Assembly (NCBI GenBank): GCA_946478865.1
Contig: CAMLDO010000038.1
Location: 1 to 17,385, forward strand
From: an uncultured Methylobacillus sp.
Lineage (GTDB): Bacteria > Pseudomonadota > Gammaproteobacteria > Burkholderiales > Methylophilaceae
DNA: 17,385 nucleotides
Direction: 5' to 3'
This document shows, piece after piece, positions 6,935 through 16,023 of this stretch. Numbering within the stretch: the first letter of the stretch is position 1; each line of letters starts with the position of its first letter. The notes beneath the pieces were generated by a model. The model did not search any database and was not told the origin of the DNA. It was given only the letters and a program-made list of their open reading frames with translations. Made by a program: the position numbers and the translations under genes.

Positions 6935-7989
6935 TACAGCCTTCCTGTGTTGAATACGCCATGCGGGTCGAGCGCAAGGCGGATGCGCTCATGCAACGCC
7001 GCAAGCGGTGGAGACAACGGCGTGAATGCCTCGGTCAATGGCTGATGGCTACGGAACAAGGTCGCATGCCCCCCGGCCTGAGCAGCCAGCGCACGCAAAT
7101 TCATCGCGGAGAGATCGGTGGCATACCAGCGCACTCCGCCGCCCCACTCGATGATGGGCTGCCCCGGCGCTGTCATCACCTTGGCGGCCGTAGGCAGGGA
7201 AAGCCGCCACAACGGTCGCTGCGCAAAATCGGGCATGGTTTGCTCGCGCAAGGAGAGCCAGAATCCGGCGCTGTCCGGGATAGGCTCGCCCCCGATATTC
7301 TGCATCGCTGCCGCCACCGCGCTCTCCGTGCCTGACAGGCGCGCATACAGATGCCCGGCACGCCACACGGTCGCGGACAAGGGTAGCGGACTGGCCGCCC
7401 AGCGATTCATCGTCTCGATTGCCCGGTCAGCCGACATTTCAAGCATGACGGTGCATTCGTTTTCCGGACACGGCAAGACCTTGACCGTGGCCTCCAGCAA
7501 CAGCCCCAGCGTCCCCATGGAACCCACCAGCAGCCGCGAAACATCGTATCCGGCCACGTTCTTGATTACCTGCCCGCCGAATCGCAGCACTTGCGCGCGG
7601 CCATCCATCACTTTCACGCCGAGCACGGCATCGCGCACAGCGCCTGCGTAGGGGCGGCGCGGCCCGGACAAACCGCTCGCCACGCATCCGCCCAAGGTCG
7701 CTGCCTGACCGAAATGCGGCGGCTCGAACGGAAGCATCTGGTTGTTCTTGGCCAGCAGCGCCTCGATCACCTCGAGACGGGTGCCTGCCCGCGCCGTCAA
7801 TGTAAGTTCGCGCGGCTGATAATCGACGACGCCGGTATATTCGGCCATCTCCAGTGTTTCCGCATCGACGGCATTGCCGTAAAACTGCTTGGTGCCGCCG
7901 CCTCGAATCGAAAGCCGCGCTCCGGAAGACGCCGCCTCACGAATGCGCTCGCCATAACCGGCAAGCAGAGTGTCGTAAATGTTCGTCAA
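6934..7989 (-). CDS. glcE: Glycolate oxidase FAD-binding subunit GlcE
   Basis: Second FAD-binding subunit of glycolate oxidase. It is 351 residues, the usual size. The FAD_binding_4 (VAO-type) fold is seen in LSIRGGGTKQFYG (residues 27-38), ATLGGCVASGLSGPRRPYAG and NVAGYDVSRLLVGSMGTLGL. The start codon is TTG (7987-7989), which overlaps the glcD stop in a TTGA junction. No ATG fits, and the family motif begins only about 25 residues later, so TTG is the most likely start and translation is probably coupled to glcD. The C-terminal half is poorly conserved in this family. It ends HGVFNTGRL, a typical ending. Confidence 0.93.
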   Translation of the reverse strand: MTNIYDTLLAGYGERIREAASSGARLSIRGGGTKQFYGNAVDAETLEMAEYTGVVDYQPRELTLTARAGTRLEVIEALLAKNNQMLPFEPPHFGQAATLGGCVASGLSGPRRPYAGAVRDAVLGVKVMDGRAQVLRFGGQVIKNVAGYDVSRLLVGSMGTLGLLLEATVKVLPCPENECTVMLEMSADRAIETMNRWAASPLPLSATVWRAGHLYARLSGTESAVAAAMQNIGGEPIPDSAGFWLSLREQTMPDFAQRPLWRLSLPTAAKVMTAPGQPIIEWGGGVRWYATDLSAMNLRALAAQAGGHATLFRSHQPLTEAFTPLSPPLAALHERIRLALDPHGVFNTGRL

Positions 7990-9443
7990 AATCTCGGCAA
8001 CTCCGGATGCGGCAACTGCCCGTGATGCACATGCATTGCGCCCAGCTCGGCGCAGCGATGCAGGCTGGGCACCGCCTTGCCCGGATTAAGCAAACCGGCC
8101 GGGTCGAAGGCTGCCTTGAGGGCATGGAAGACTTCCAGTTCGGCCGGGTTGAACTGCACGCACATCTGATTGAGCTTTTCCACTCCCACGCCGTGCTCGC
8201 CGGTAATCGTGCCTCCCACGGCAATGCAGGCTTCCAGAATCTTGCCGCCCATTTCCTCGGTTTTCTCCAGTTCACCCGGCGTGTTGGCATCGTAAAGAAT
8301 GAGCGGGTGCAGGTTGCCGTCGCCGGCATGAAAAACATTGGCAACGGCCAGGCCGTATTCCTGCGACAGTTCGGCAATGCGCACCAGCACCTCCGGCAAG
8401 CGGCCGCGCGGAATGGTGCCGTCCATGCAGTAATAGTCCGGCGAGATGCGGCCGATGGCGGGGAAAGCCGCCTTGCGGCCGGCCCAGAACCGGGTGCGCT
8501 CGGCATCGTCCAGCGCGGTTCGCATTTCCGTTGCGCCGCAAGCCTTGACCACCTCGTACACCACGCGCAAGCCGTCCGACACCTCCTCGTTCACTCCATC
8601 GACTTCCACCAGCAACAGCGCTTCGGCATCGACCGGATACCCGGCATGGACATAATCCTCGGCCGCCCGAATCGCGAGCTTGTCCATCATCTCAAGTCCA
8701 GCCGGGATAATGCCGGCGGCAATGATCTGGCCCACCGCCACACCTGCTTTCTCGATACTGTCGAAAGCTGCCAGCAGAACCTGCGCACGTTCCGGCTTGG
8801 GCAGCAGGCGCACGGTAATTTCGACGATCACCGCCAGCATGCCTTCCGAACCGGTCATGAGCGCCAGCAGGTCGTAGCCCGGGGCATCCAGCGCCTGGCT
8901 GCCCAGAGTCAGAATCTCGCCATCGATCGTGATCGCGCGCACTTCCAGAATGTTATGCACGGTCAGGCCGTATTTCAGACAATGCAGGCCACCGGAATTC
9001 TCGGCGACATTCCCGCCTATGCTGCAGGCAATCTGCGAGGACGGATCGGGGGCGTAATAAAGACCGTAGGGTGAAGCTGCTTGCGAGATGACGAGATTGC
9101 GTACGCCGGGCTGAACGCGGGCGGTGCGTGCCATCGGATCGATGTGCAGGATGCGGTTGAGGCGGGCCAGCGAAAGCAGCAGCGCATCCTCGATGGGCAG
9201 CGCGCCGCCGGACAGCCCGGTGCCATGCCCTCGCGCCACGACCGGCACATCGTGCTGCCGGCAAAGCCGCAGCACTGCGGCGATTTCTTCCTCGCTGCGC
9301 GGCAGGGCAACCGCGGGTGGGCGGCGGCGATATGCCGACAAGGCATCGCACTCGTAAGGAGCGACGTCTTCCGGCGCAGTCAGCAGCCCGTCTTCAGGCA
9401 GCAGCGGCCTCAGCTTGTCGAGAAATCCGGCAGGAAACGACAT
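7986..9443 (-). CDS. glcD: Glycolate oxidase catalytic subunit GlcD
   Basis: Flavoprotein subunit that oxidises glycolate (also D-lactate-like 2-hydroxyacids) with FAD. It is 485 residues. The FAD-binding domain carries RGHGTGLSGGALP (71-83), GGNVAENSGGLHCLKYG and ALMTGSEGMLAVI. The FAD-oxidase C-terminal domain has VFHAGDGNLHPLILYD and TGEHGVGVEKL, with the conserved His residues. An AGGA site 7 nt ahead supports the ATG at 9443. It starts 4 nt after the glycerate kinase stop, so the four genes form one operon. GlcD alone cannot be told from some D-lactate dehydrogenases, but glcE and glcF next door settle it. Confidence 0.95.
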   Translation of the reverse strand: MSFPAGFLDKLRPLLPEDGLLTAPEDVAPYECDALSAYRRRPPAVALPRSEEEIAAVLRLCRQHDVPVVARGHGTGLSGGALPIEDALLLSLARLNRILHIDPMARTARVQPGVRNLVISQAASPYGLYYAPDPSSQIACSIGGNVAENSGGLHCLKYGLTVHNILEVRAITIDGEILTLGSQALDAPGYDLLALMTGSEGMLAVIVEITVRLLPKPERAQVLLAAFDSIEKAGVAVGQIIAAGIIPAGLEMMDKLAIRAAEDYVHAGYPVDAEALLLVEVDGVNEEVSDGLRVVYEVVKACGATEMRTALDDAERTRFWAGRKAAFPAIGRISPDYYCMDGTIPRGRLPEVLVRIAELSQEYGLAVANVFHAGDGNLHPLILYDANTPGELEKTEEMGGKILEACIAVGGTITGEHGVGVEKLNQMCVQFNPAELEVFHALKAAFDPAGLLNPGKAVPSLHRCAELGAMHVHHGQLPHPELPRF

Positions 9444-9447
9444 GGCA

Positions 9448-10722
9448 CTATCCTGCGCCCAGCGCCGCCTCAGGCGTCACCAGTATCGCGCGAAAATCAT
9501 TGACGTTGGTCAGTGTGGGGCCGGTCATGATCGAATCGCCCAGCGCCTCGAAAAAAGTATGGGCGTCATTATTATCCAAATACGTCCGGGCATGCAGTCC
9601 AAGTTGCTCGGCCTTTCTAAGGCTGTCAGGATGCAGCATGGCGCCGGCAATCTCTTCCGTGCCATCGGCGCCATCCGTATCGGCGGCCAGCGCATGGATA
9701 CCCTTATGCCCCTTCAGCGCCATTCCGAGCGCAAGCAGGAACTCGACGTTGCGCCCGCCTCGCCCCGTGCCGCGAACGGTAACGGTGGTTTCTCCACCCG
9801 ACAATAGCACACAAGGTAGCGAGTGCTTACCAATAGCATCCCGTGCGTACGCTGCCATGACAGCACCCACCTCACGCGCCTCCCCCTCGATCGCATCGCC
9901 CAGGATGATCGGCGTGAGGCCTGCCTTTTCGGCCTCCGCCGCAACAGCTTCAAGCGCCAGGCGCGGCGTGGCGATGATGTGCGTGGAAACATTTCGCAAG
10001 CGCGCATCATCAGGCTTGATTGATTCGCCCGCACCGCTGCGCAGCAATTGATCGACATGCGGCGGGACGGCAATGCGATAGCGCGCGAGAATTTCAAGTG
10101 CATCGGCACAGGTAGTGGGATCGCCCACGGTGGGGCCGGAGGCGATATCGGCCGGATCATCTCCCGGTACATCGGAAATCAGCAGCGTCATCACGCTCGC
10201 CGGAAAACATGCCGCGGCAAGGCGCCCACCCTTGATCCCCGACAGGTGCCGACGCACGCAGTTGATCTCGCTGATCGTGGCACCGGACCGAAGCAGAGCG
10301 ACGCTCAACTCGCGCTTGTCCTGCAGGCTGACGCCCGGCAGCGGCAAAGGCAGAAGAGCCGAGCCGCCTCCGGAAAACAGTGCGATGACGAGGTCGTTCT
10401 CCGTCAGCCCCTGCACTTTCTCCAGCATGCGTTGCGAGGCGTTCAGCCCGGCCTGGTCAGGAACGGGATGCGCAGCTTCCAGTATCTCGATACTGCGGCA
10501 TGGACGCGCATGGCCATAGCGTGTCACCACCAGCCCTTCCAGCGCTCCCGGCCAATGGCGCTCGAGTATTTCCGCCATCGCGGCCGAGGCCTTCCCCGCA
10601 CCGATGACCACCGTGCGTCCTCGAGGCGCCGGCGGCAAGTGCGGCGGCAGGCATACTTCGGCCTGGGCGGCATGGACCGCGGCATCGAAAAGAGTACGCA
10701 ACAAAGCGGAAGCAGGCATCAT
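9448..10722 (-). CDS. Glycerate 2-kinase (MOFRL / TtuD-GckA family)
   Basis: Likely phosphorylates D-glycerate to 2-phosphoglycerate, returning carbon from glyoxylate-derived glycerate to glycolysis. Older annotations call this family hydroxypyruvate reductase TtuD. It is 424 residues. The N-terminal GckA/DUF4147 domain shows VVIGAGKASAAMAEIL with conserved Lys44, ALFSGGGSALLPLP and NCVRRHLSGIKGGRLA. The C-terminal MOFRL domain shows CVLLSGGETTVTV, GRGGRNVEFLLALG and ALAADTDGADGTEEIAGA. GRNVE replaces the more usual GRNQE. The ATG is doubled (10722 and 10719) and the ribosome binding site is weak. It is the first gene of the operon with glcDEF and is divergent from the IclR regulator, so it fits glycolate use. 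Gcl, Hyi and GlxR are not present here. Confidence 0.9.
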   Translation of the reverse strand: MMPASALLRTLFDAAVHAAQAEVCLPPHLPPAPRGRTVVIGAGKASAAMAEILERHWPGALEGLVVTRYGHARPCRSIEILEAAHPVPDQAGLNASQRMLEKVQGLTENDLVIALFSGGGSALLPLPLPGVSLQDKRELSVALLRSGATISEINCVRRHLSGIKGGRLAAACFPASVMTLLISDVPGDDPADIASGPTVGDPTTCADALEILARYRIAVPPHVDQLLRSGAGESIKPDDARLRNVSTHIIATPRLALEAVAAEAEKAGLTPIILGDAIEGEAREVGAVMAAYARDAIGKHSLPCVLLSGGETTVTVRGTGRGGRNVEFLLALGMALKGHKGIHALAADTDGADGTEEIAGAMLHPDSLRKAEQLGLHARTYLDNNDAHTFFEALGDSIMTGPTLTNVNDFRAILVTPEAALGAG

Positions 10723-10778
10723 GTGCGAGACATCATAGAGTCATTTATCCAAAATCGAGCTATAAGTATTTCTAATTA

Positions 10779-10799
10779 AGTTGATTAAAATCATCAACT
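10779..10799. promoter_or_regulatory. Inverted repeat between glycolate operon and iclR, likely operator
   Basis: AGTTGAT (10779-10785) and ATCAACT (10793-10799) are perfect 7-bp arms around TAAAATC. They sit in the centre of the 118-bp AT-rich divergent region, where both promoters must lie. A 21-bp dyad in this position suits an IclR-family dimer or dimer pair. A second, smaller dyad ATATC-ctt-GATAT (10816-10828) lies close to the iclR start. I infer control of both directions; no effector can be read from the sequence. Confidence 0.55.
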
Positions 10800-10840
10800 A
10801 TCTGATACGATTTTCATATCCTTGATATTGCGGATTTCAC

Positions 10841-11611
10841 ATGCCGAAAAACGCTGCCGCTAATCGCTCCGCCATTCAGGTCATCGACCGCCTGTGCGAT
10901 CTCATGAATGCCCTGATGATCAATGGAGGGCAGACCTCCCTCAAAGTGCTGGCAGCGGAAACCGGCCTGCACCCTTCGACGGCATTCCGCATTCTTTCTT
11001 CCGCCATAGACAACGGCTGGGTCAGCCGCAACGATCATGGGCAATACATACTCGGCCGCCAGCTGATCGGCCTCGCACAGCAATCGCAGGTCGCGATCGA
11101 CGTACGCCTCGAGGCCTTGCCGCTCATGAAGAAGCTGCGTCAGCAGCTAGGCGAAACAGTCAACCTCACCTTCCGTGAAGGCGATGCGGTGGTCTATGTC
11201 GAACGTGCCGTCTCCACGCGCACCTCGCATGTCGGCCGCATTGTCGGCAGTCGCGCGCCGCTGCACGTGACCGCCGTCGGCAAGCTGTTTCTCGGCAGCC
11301 GCGGCGAAAAGGAAATCCGTACCTACGCCTCGCGCCGCGGCCTGCAGGAATTCACCCCCAACACCCTCAAAACCACCGCCGAACTGATCGAGCATTCGCT
11401 CAACGCCTGGCGAGAAGGCTATGCGCTGGACAACGAGGAAGCCGAACTCGGCGTGGGCTGCATTGGCGTACCGGTCATTAATGCGCGCGGCGAAATGATC
11501 GCCGGCCTGTCGATCTCGGCACCCGCAAAACGGCGCAAGCTGGAGTGGATACCCGAAGTGCTGGCCTGCGGCCGCGCGCTCTCGGAACGCCTCGGCTATC
11601 AACCGCGCTGA
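10841..11611 (+). CDS. IclR-family transcriptional regulator
   Basis: DNA-binding regulator of 256 residues. The N-terminal winged helix-turn-helix spans about residues 10-72 (TSLKVLAAETGLHPSTAFRI is the HTH, 32-51). The C-terminal IclR effector domain covers about 85-250 (GETVNLTFREGDAVVYVERA, RAPLHVTAVGKLFLG, LDNEEAELGVGCIGVPVINA, GEMIAGLSISAP). Members bind small metabolites such as glyoxylate or other organic acids. Its divergent position from the glycerate kinase-glcDEF operon makes it the likely local regulator. The start at 10841 has only a weak GGA upstream. A gap of about 90 bp with a TATAAA box separates it from argB, so they are probably separate units. Confidence 0.93.
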   Translation: MPKNAAANRSAIQVIDRLCDLMNALMINGGQTSLKVLAAETGLHPSTAFRILSSAIDNGWVSRNDHGQYILGRQLIGLAQQSQVAIDVRLEALPLMKKLRQQLGETVNLTFREGDAVVYVERAVSTRTSHVGRIVGSRAPLHVTAVGKLFLGSRGEKEIRTYASRRGLQEFTPNTLKTTAELIEHSLNAWREGYALDNEEAELGVGCIGVPVINARGEMIAGLSISAPAKRRKLEWIPEVLACGRALSERLGYQPR

Positions 11612-11634
11612 TCCCGCCACGTCCGTATTGCATC

Positions 11635-11661
11635 GGACAATCCCCACTTCTTTCGTATAAA
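11635..11661 (+). promoter_or_regulatory. Possible argB promoter
   Basis: TATAAA (11656-11661) lies in the iclR-argB gap, with CGGACA (11635-11640) as a -35 box at a slightly short 15-bp spacing. The start would fall near 11668, about 33 nt before the argB ATG. The -35 match is weak, so confidence is low. Confidence 0.35.
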
Positions 11662-11700
11662 ATTCCCCCCATTCGGATTCCAGCCTGAACGGGATAGTAA

Positions 11701-12585
<885 letters not shown>

Positions 12586-12600
12586 TGGCCGGCGCGGTTC

Positions 12601-13254
12601 GTGCAAAATAGGTTTCACGAGGGCACGCGGCGTGTCTGGTTATTCGACCTCGACGACACGCTGCACGATGCCAGCGCACATATTTTTCCGCACATCAACC
12701 GCAGCATGACGGAATACATGATGACGCATCTTGACCTGTGCGAAGCCGATGCCTGCGCCTTGCGGCGCGATTACTGGCATCGCTACGGCGCGACGCTGCA
12801 TGGTCTCATGCACCATCACGGTACGGACCCGCATCATTTCCTGCACCACACGCACCAGTTCCCGGACCTGACGGCGATGGTGGTGAAGGCACGCGGCTTG
12901 CGCCATACGCTGTTGCGGCTCCGAGGACGCAAAGTCATCTTCACCAATGCACCGAAGCTGTATGCCGAACAGGTGTTGCGTCTGCTCGGCATTCGCGATC
13001 TGTTCCAGGCAGTATTCAGCATAGAATCCGTCCGCTTTCGCCCCAAGCCGGCGCGCGCAGGTTTTCTGCACATCCTCAAGACATTGCGCGTCCCCGCCAG
13101 TCGCTGCACGATGGTAGAAGACAGTTTGCCCGCGCTGCGCATGGCCAAGCGCCTGGGCATGAAAACCATTTACATCAACCCGAATCCACGTCGCCCGAGC
13201 TTTGTCGATGCACGCATCGGCTCGATCCTGGCACTTCCCAACACCACCTTCTGA
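12601..13254 (+). CDS. HAD-superfamily pyrimidine 5'-nucleotidase-like hydrolase
   Basis: HAD phosphatase of 217 residues, of the pyrimidine 5'-nucleotidase type (SDT1/YjjG-like), which dephosphorylates small phosphates such as nucleotide monophosphates. The motifs are all present: WLFDLDDTLHDAS with nucleophile Asp16 and acid/base Asp18; VIFTNAP (motif II Thr); RFRPKP (motif III Lys); and MVEDSLPALRMAKRLG (motif IV Asp). The start is GTG at 12601. The frame is open only from 12586, and no ATG precedes the catalytic DLDDT, so GTG is the only reasonable start. It lies between argB and slmA, an arrangement I remember from other betaproteobacteria. The true substrate is unknown, and the link to arginine synthesis is positional only. 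Confidence 0.88.
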   Translation: MQNRFHEGTRRVWLFDLDDTLHDASAHIFPHINRSMTEYMMTHLDLCEADACALRRDYWHRYGATLHGLMHHHGTDPHHFLHHTHQFPDLTAMVVKARGLRHTLLRLRGRKVIFTNAPKLYAEQVLRLLGIRDLFQAVFSIESVRFRPKPARAGFLHILKTLRVPASRCTMVEDSLPALRMAKRLGMKTIYINPNPRRPSFVDARIGSILALPNTTF

Positions 13255-13262
13255 GGAGCACC

Positions 13263-13841
13263 ATGGCAACCAAACCCGGTGAAAGAAAACAACAAATACT
13301 GGAAACCCTGGCCAAGATGCTGGAGTCGCCCAAGCGCGAAAAAATCACGACCGCCGCGCTTGCCGCCAAGCTGGACGTTTCCGAAGCCGCGCTCTACCGT
13401 CACTTTGCCGGCAAGGCACAGATGTTCGAGGGACTCATCGAATTCATCGAGCAAAGCCTGTTCGGCCTGGTCAACAAGATCACCGCCGAAGAACAGGAAG
13501 GCCTGCGTCAGGTGCGCCGCATCATCACCGTAATGCTGCTGTTCGCAGAAAAGAACCACGGCATGACACGCGTGCTTATCGGCGACGCACTGGTCAATGA
13601 GGACGAACGCCTGCAGCTGCGCATCAACCAGTTGTTCGATCGTGTCGAGTCCACGCTCAAGCAATCCCTGCGCATTGCCGAGACCCAGACCGGCCGCAAG
13701 CTCAACCCGGAAGCGCAGGCCAATCTGCTGATCTGCTTCGTGATCGGCCGCTGGCAGCAGTTCGCCAAGAGCGGTTTCAAGCGCAAACCGATGCAATACG
13801 TTCAGGAGCAGCTCACGCTGCTGTATGGCTTGGAAGAATAA
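13263..13841 (+). CDS. slmA: SlmA, TetR-family nucleoid occlusion factor
   Basis: DNA-associated inhibitor of FtsZ assembly that keeps the division septum off the nucleoid. It is 192 residues, near the 198 of E. coli. The TetR-type HTH is ITTAALAAKLDVSEAALYRH (28-47), followed by FAGKAQMFEGLIEFIEQSL, which closely matches E. coli SlmA. LRINQLFDRVESTLKQSL and FKRKP near the end are also family-like. GAGGAG directly upstream (13252-13257) fixes the ATG at 13263. It starts 8 nt after the nucleotidase stop, so they are probably cotranscribed. A generic TetR regulator is the alternative, but the match and the nearby coaBC and dut genes favour SlmA. Confidence 0.88.
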   Translation: MATKPGERKQQILETLAKMLESPKREKITTAALAAKLDVSEAALYRHFAGKAQMFEGLIEFIEQSLFGLVNKITAEEQEGLRQVRRIITVMLLFAEKNHGMTRVLIGDALVNEDERLQLRINQLFDRVESTLKQSLRIAETQTGRKLNPEAQANLLICFVIGRWQQFAKSGFKRKPMQYVQEQLTLLYGLEE

Positions 13842-13858
13842 GGCCTGTCGGATAACGC

Positions 13859-14446
13859 ATGCTGACCAGCTTTTCGTTTCCTGCTACACGACGGCAAATT
13901 GCGGCAGCGATCCCCGGATTGCTGTTTTGCCTGGGCGCATTCGCAGAGCTGCCGCGCGAAGCCGACCTGTCGCTTTCCGGCGTCCAGCTCAACGACGCCG
14001 CAAGCGCCAAGGCGCCTTTCGGCATATTGCCCGAACTGGAAGATGCCGAGAACGACCGCCCTCTGGCTTATGTCTGCAATACCGACAGCAGCGAGCGGCT
14101 GGCGCTGGTCTATTACGAGGGCGATACGGCTTATGTGATCAGCGAGTTCCGCGTCGAACAAGTCGCCACTCAATACATCGATTGCGCCTCGCCGAAGAAG
14201 CCAATCGACCACTTCATTTCCGGCAAAGGTATCGTTCTGGGAATGAGTCGCGAACAACTGGAGCATGTGCTGGGCAAGCCGCATCACGAACATCCCCAGC
14301 TGGACGAGATCGTGCTCATCTACCGGATCGACAACAAGAACGCCTCGGACTTCCTCCAGCGCCACAGCGCGCCGGCCTATTTCGGGCAATACCATTTCAG
14401 GCAGGATCACCTCGTCAGGTTCAGCTTCGGATTCGAGCTCCCCTGA
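13859..14446 (+). CDS. Secreted protein of unknown function with BamE-like motif
   Basis: A 195-residue protein I cannot name. Residues 1-29 form a signal peptide (RR, then a hydrophobic run AAAIPGLLFCLGAFA, with likely cleavage after AFA). The Cys at 24 is not in a good lipobox, so secretion by signal peptidase I is more likely than lipidation. The mature protein has two cysteines (73, 109) that could form a disulfide in the periplasm. Near 127-158, VLGMSREQLEHVLGKP followed by an Asp/Glu-rich turn and a beta strand resembles the BamE/SmpA-type motif (G-M-x-x-x-x-V-x-x-x-L-G-x-P). It starts 17 nt after slmA with a weak ribosome binding site. It converges on radC with only 15 nt between stops and no clear terminator. 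Confidence 0.8.
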   Translation: MLTSFSFPATRRQIAAAIPGLLFCLGAFAELPREADLSLSGVQLNDAASAKAPFGILPELEDAENDRPLAYVCNTDSSERLALVYYEGDTAYVISEFRVEQVATQYIDCASPKKPIDHFISGKGIVLGMSREQLEHVLGKPHHEHPQLDEIVLIYRIDNKNASDFLQRHSAPAYFGQYHFRQDHLVRFSFGFELP

Positions 14447-14461
14447 CCCGAGGCGACTACG

Positions 14462-15136
14462 TCAAATCATCCCTCGCTCCGCGAACGAGAGCGCGACATT
14501 GCCGGCGATGACAAAATGGTCGAGAACTCGCACATCCACCAGTGCCAACGCCTCCTTCAAGGCTTTGGTCAGTAGTTCATCGGCACGGCTGGGCTCGGCT
14601 ACGCCGGAAGGATGGTTGTGCGCGAGAATCACCGCCGCAGCATTGTGATGCAGCGCCCGCTTCACGACTTCACGCGGGTAGACGCTGGTTTGCGAGAGCG
14701 TGCCGGCAAACAGTTCTTCCTGCGCAATAACGCGGTTCTGCGCATCGAGAAACAGCACCATGAACACTTCGCGCGCTAACCCACCGAGTTTGAGGCACAG
14801 GTAGTCGCGCACCTGCTGCGGCGAGGTCAGCGCATCCCGCTGCTTCATCTGCTCGCTCAGGGCGCGGCGAGCCATCTCGAAGATGGCCTGGATTTGCGCG
14901 TACTTGCTGTCGCCCATGCCATTGACCGCCGTCAAGGCATCGCGGCTCGCATTGAAAATGCCGTTGAGACTGCCGAACTCCTGCAAAAGATCACGCGCCA
15001 GATCGACAGCGCTTCTTCCTATCACGCCGACGCGCAGAAAGATTGCCAACAGCTCGGCATCGGATAAGGCTTGCGGCCCCTGGCTCAGCAGCTTTTCGCG
15101 CGGGCGCTCACCCTCCGGCCAATCGGTAATCGCCAT
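14462..15136 (-). CDS. radC: RadC family JAB/MPN-domain protein
   Basis: A 224-residue RadC protein. Despite the name, its role in DNA repair is unproven; the fold is a JAMM metalloprotein. The N-terminal half has a helix-hairpin-helix-like segment ([20 protein letters not shown], 70-89). The C-terminal JAMM domain has [20 protein letters not shown] and the metal site HNHPSG (His173, His175) with Asp186 in ADELLTKAL, all intact. AAGGAG, 9 nt ahead, supports the ATG at 15134-15136. The start is one base after the stop of the metzincin-like gene, so the two are cotranscribed. In enterobacteria radC also sits beside coaBC-dut-slmA. Confidence 0.95.
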   Translation of the reverse strand: MAITDWPEGERPREKLLSQGPQALSDAELLAIFLRVGVIGRSAVDLARDLLQEFGSLNGIFNASRDALTAVNGMGDSKYAQIQAIFEMARRALSEQMKQRDALTSPQQVRDYLCLKLGGLAREVFMVLFLDAQNRVIAQEELFAGTLSQTSVYPREVVKRALHHNAAAVILAHNHPSGVAEPSRADELLTKALKEALALVDVRVLDHFVIAGNVALSFAERGMI

Positions 15137-15137
15137 G

Positions 15138-15908
15138 CTAGCGCTCCTTGATCCACTGGATTTCTCGCGCGGTTTCCCGGCCGATCAGGGTCGCCTCAAG
15201 ACCGTGCGGAATCTCGGACGCAGTCGCGGAAACCGGAATGCGGCCGCCCATCAATTCCGCCTTGCGTTGTGGAAAGCGCGGCTCACGATCCGGCTCGGCA
15301 TAACCTTGGGGATATCGCGGCTGATTGGTGGCTAGATCGTACTTGTCGCTGGCACCGACCGTGTGCAGCAGCTCATGAGCGATGATGACGCGATTTTGCG
15401 CCTCGGCACCGGCATCGCCGTATACATGCACGAGGCCGATGCGCCCCTTGCTGAGTGCGGTAGAGTGCGACAAGGCTGTCGTCCTGGCGAGGTCATGGTA
15501 TAGCAGGTAGAGCCGGATCTTGGGTTGCACCGGCATTGCAGGACTATGGCGCCACGCCCACCAACGGAATTGCAGGCTCCACAGCATGGCATCCATGGTC
15601 GAGGCGGAACGGGGTGGCAAAGGCGGATGATCCTGAACTGGCGACCCCAGCCGAATGGCGAAGGGCTGATACATTTGCAAACCGTAGCGTTGCGCCTCGG
15701 CGGCGAAATATTCGGTCAGCGGCTCGAATTGCTCCTGCCTGAGCGTCGCGATGTAGGCCTCGACCTTCGGGCTGCCATCCACATTGACCGGGTGCAGGGC
15801 CACATAGAAATTCCGTCCCCACTCCAGATCGCGCTCGCTTAGCCAAGCCTGCTGCGCCACGGTGGCGAGCACGAAGAGAAGAAGGGCAATCCGGATTTTT
15901 CGCCACAT
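15138..15908 (-). CDS. Membrane-anchored metzincin-like putative metalloprotease
   Basis: A 256-residue protein that I do not recognise by name. Residues 7-24 ([17 protein letters not shown]) form a single N-terminal membrane segment or signal peptide. The centre holds [17 protein letters not shown], an HExxHxxGxxD zinc site (His178, Glu179, His182, Asp188), followed about 30 residues later by AELMGG with Met220, a plausible Met-turn. This layout is that of metzincin-type zinc peptidases in which the third ligand is Asp. Conserved-looking GYAEP and PRFPQ segments lie between. The ATG at 15908 is chosen rather than one at 16004, whose extension would run through the coaBC promoter and push the membrane segment inward. 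The ribosome binding site is poor. Probable periplasmic or cell-envelope protease; substrate unknown. Confidence 0.78.
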   Translation of the reverse strand: MWRKIRIALLLFVLATVAQQAWLSERDLEWGRNFYVALHPVNVDGSPKVEAYIATLRQEQFEPLTEYFAAEAQRYGLQMYQPFAIRLGSPVQDHPPLPPRSASTMDAMLWSLQFRWWAWRHSPAMPVQPKIRLYLLYHDLARTTALSHSTALSKGRIGLVHVYGDAGAEAQNRVIIAHELLHTVGASDKYDLATNQPRYPQGYAEPDREPRFPQRKAELMGGRIPVSATASEIPHGLEATLIGRETAREIQWIKER

Positions 15909-15981
15909 GACAGGACTCGTTATTATTGTGCCGCCATAATACCCAAGCCCACGATCTGCGCCAATGATCGCCATCCCAACC

Positions 15982-15998
15982 CCATTCGTATAGAATGG
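15982..15998. promoter_or_regulatory. Inverted repeat over the likely coaBC -10 box
   Basis: CCATTC (15982-15987) and GAATGG (15993-15998) are perfect 6-bp arms around GTATA. TATAGA (15989-15994) or TAGAAT (15991-15996), the best -10 candidates for coaBC, fall inside the dyad, 26-34 bp before the ATG. It could be an operator or just chance; the divergent metzincin-like gene starts about 75 bp away. Confidence 0.4.
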
Positions 15999-16023
15999 AA
16001 TCAATCAGTTACCGACACGATTC

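Noticed and set aside
7854..9074. 406-codon open frame on the plus strand across glcE/glcD
   Set aside because: It runs antisense to clear glycolate oxidase subunits, and its His/Gln/Arg-rich composition is typical of reverse-strand frames in GC-rich genes.
12738..13262. N-terminal extension of the slmA frame over the nucleotidase gene
   Set aside because: It overlaps the HAD gene in another frame, while GAGGAG before 13263 and SlmA length fit the short start.
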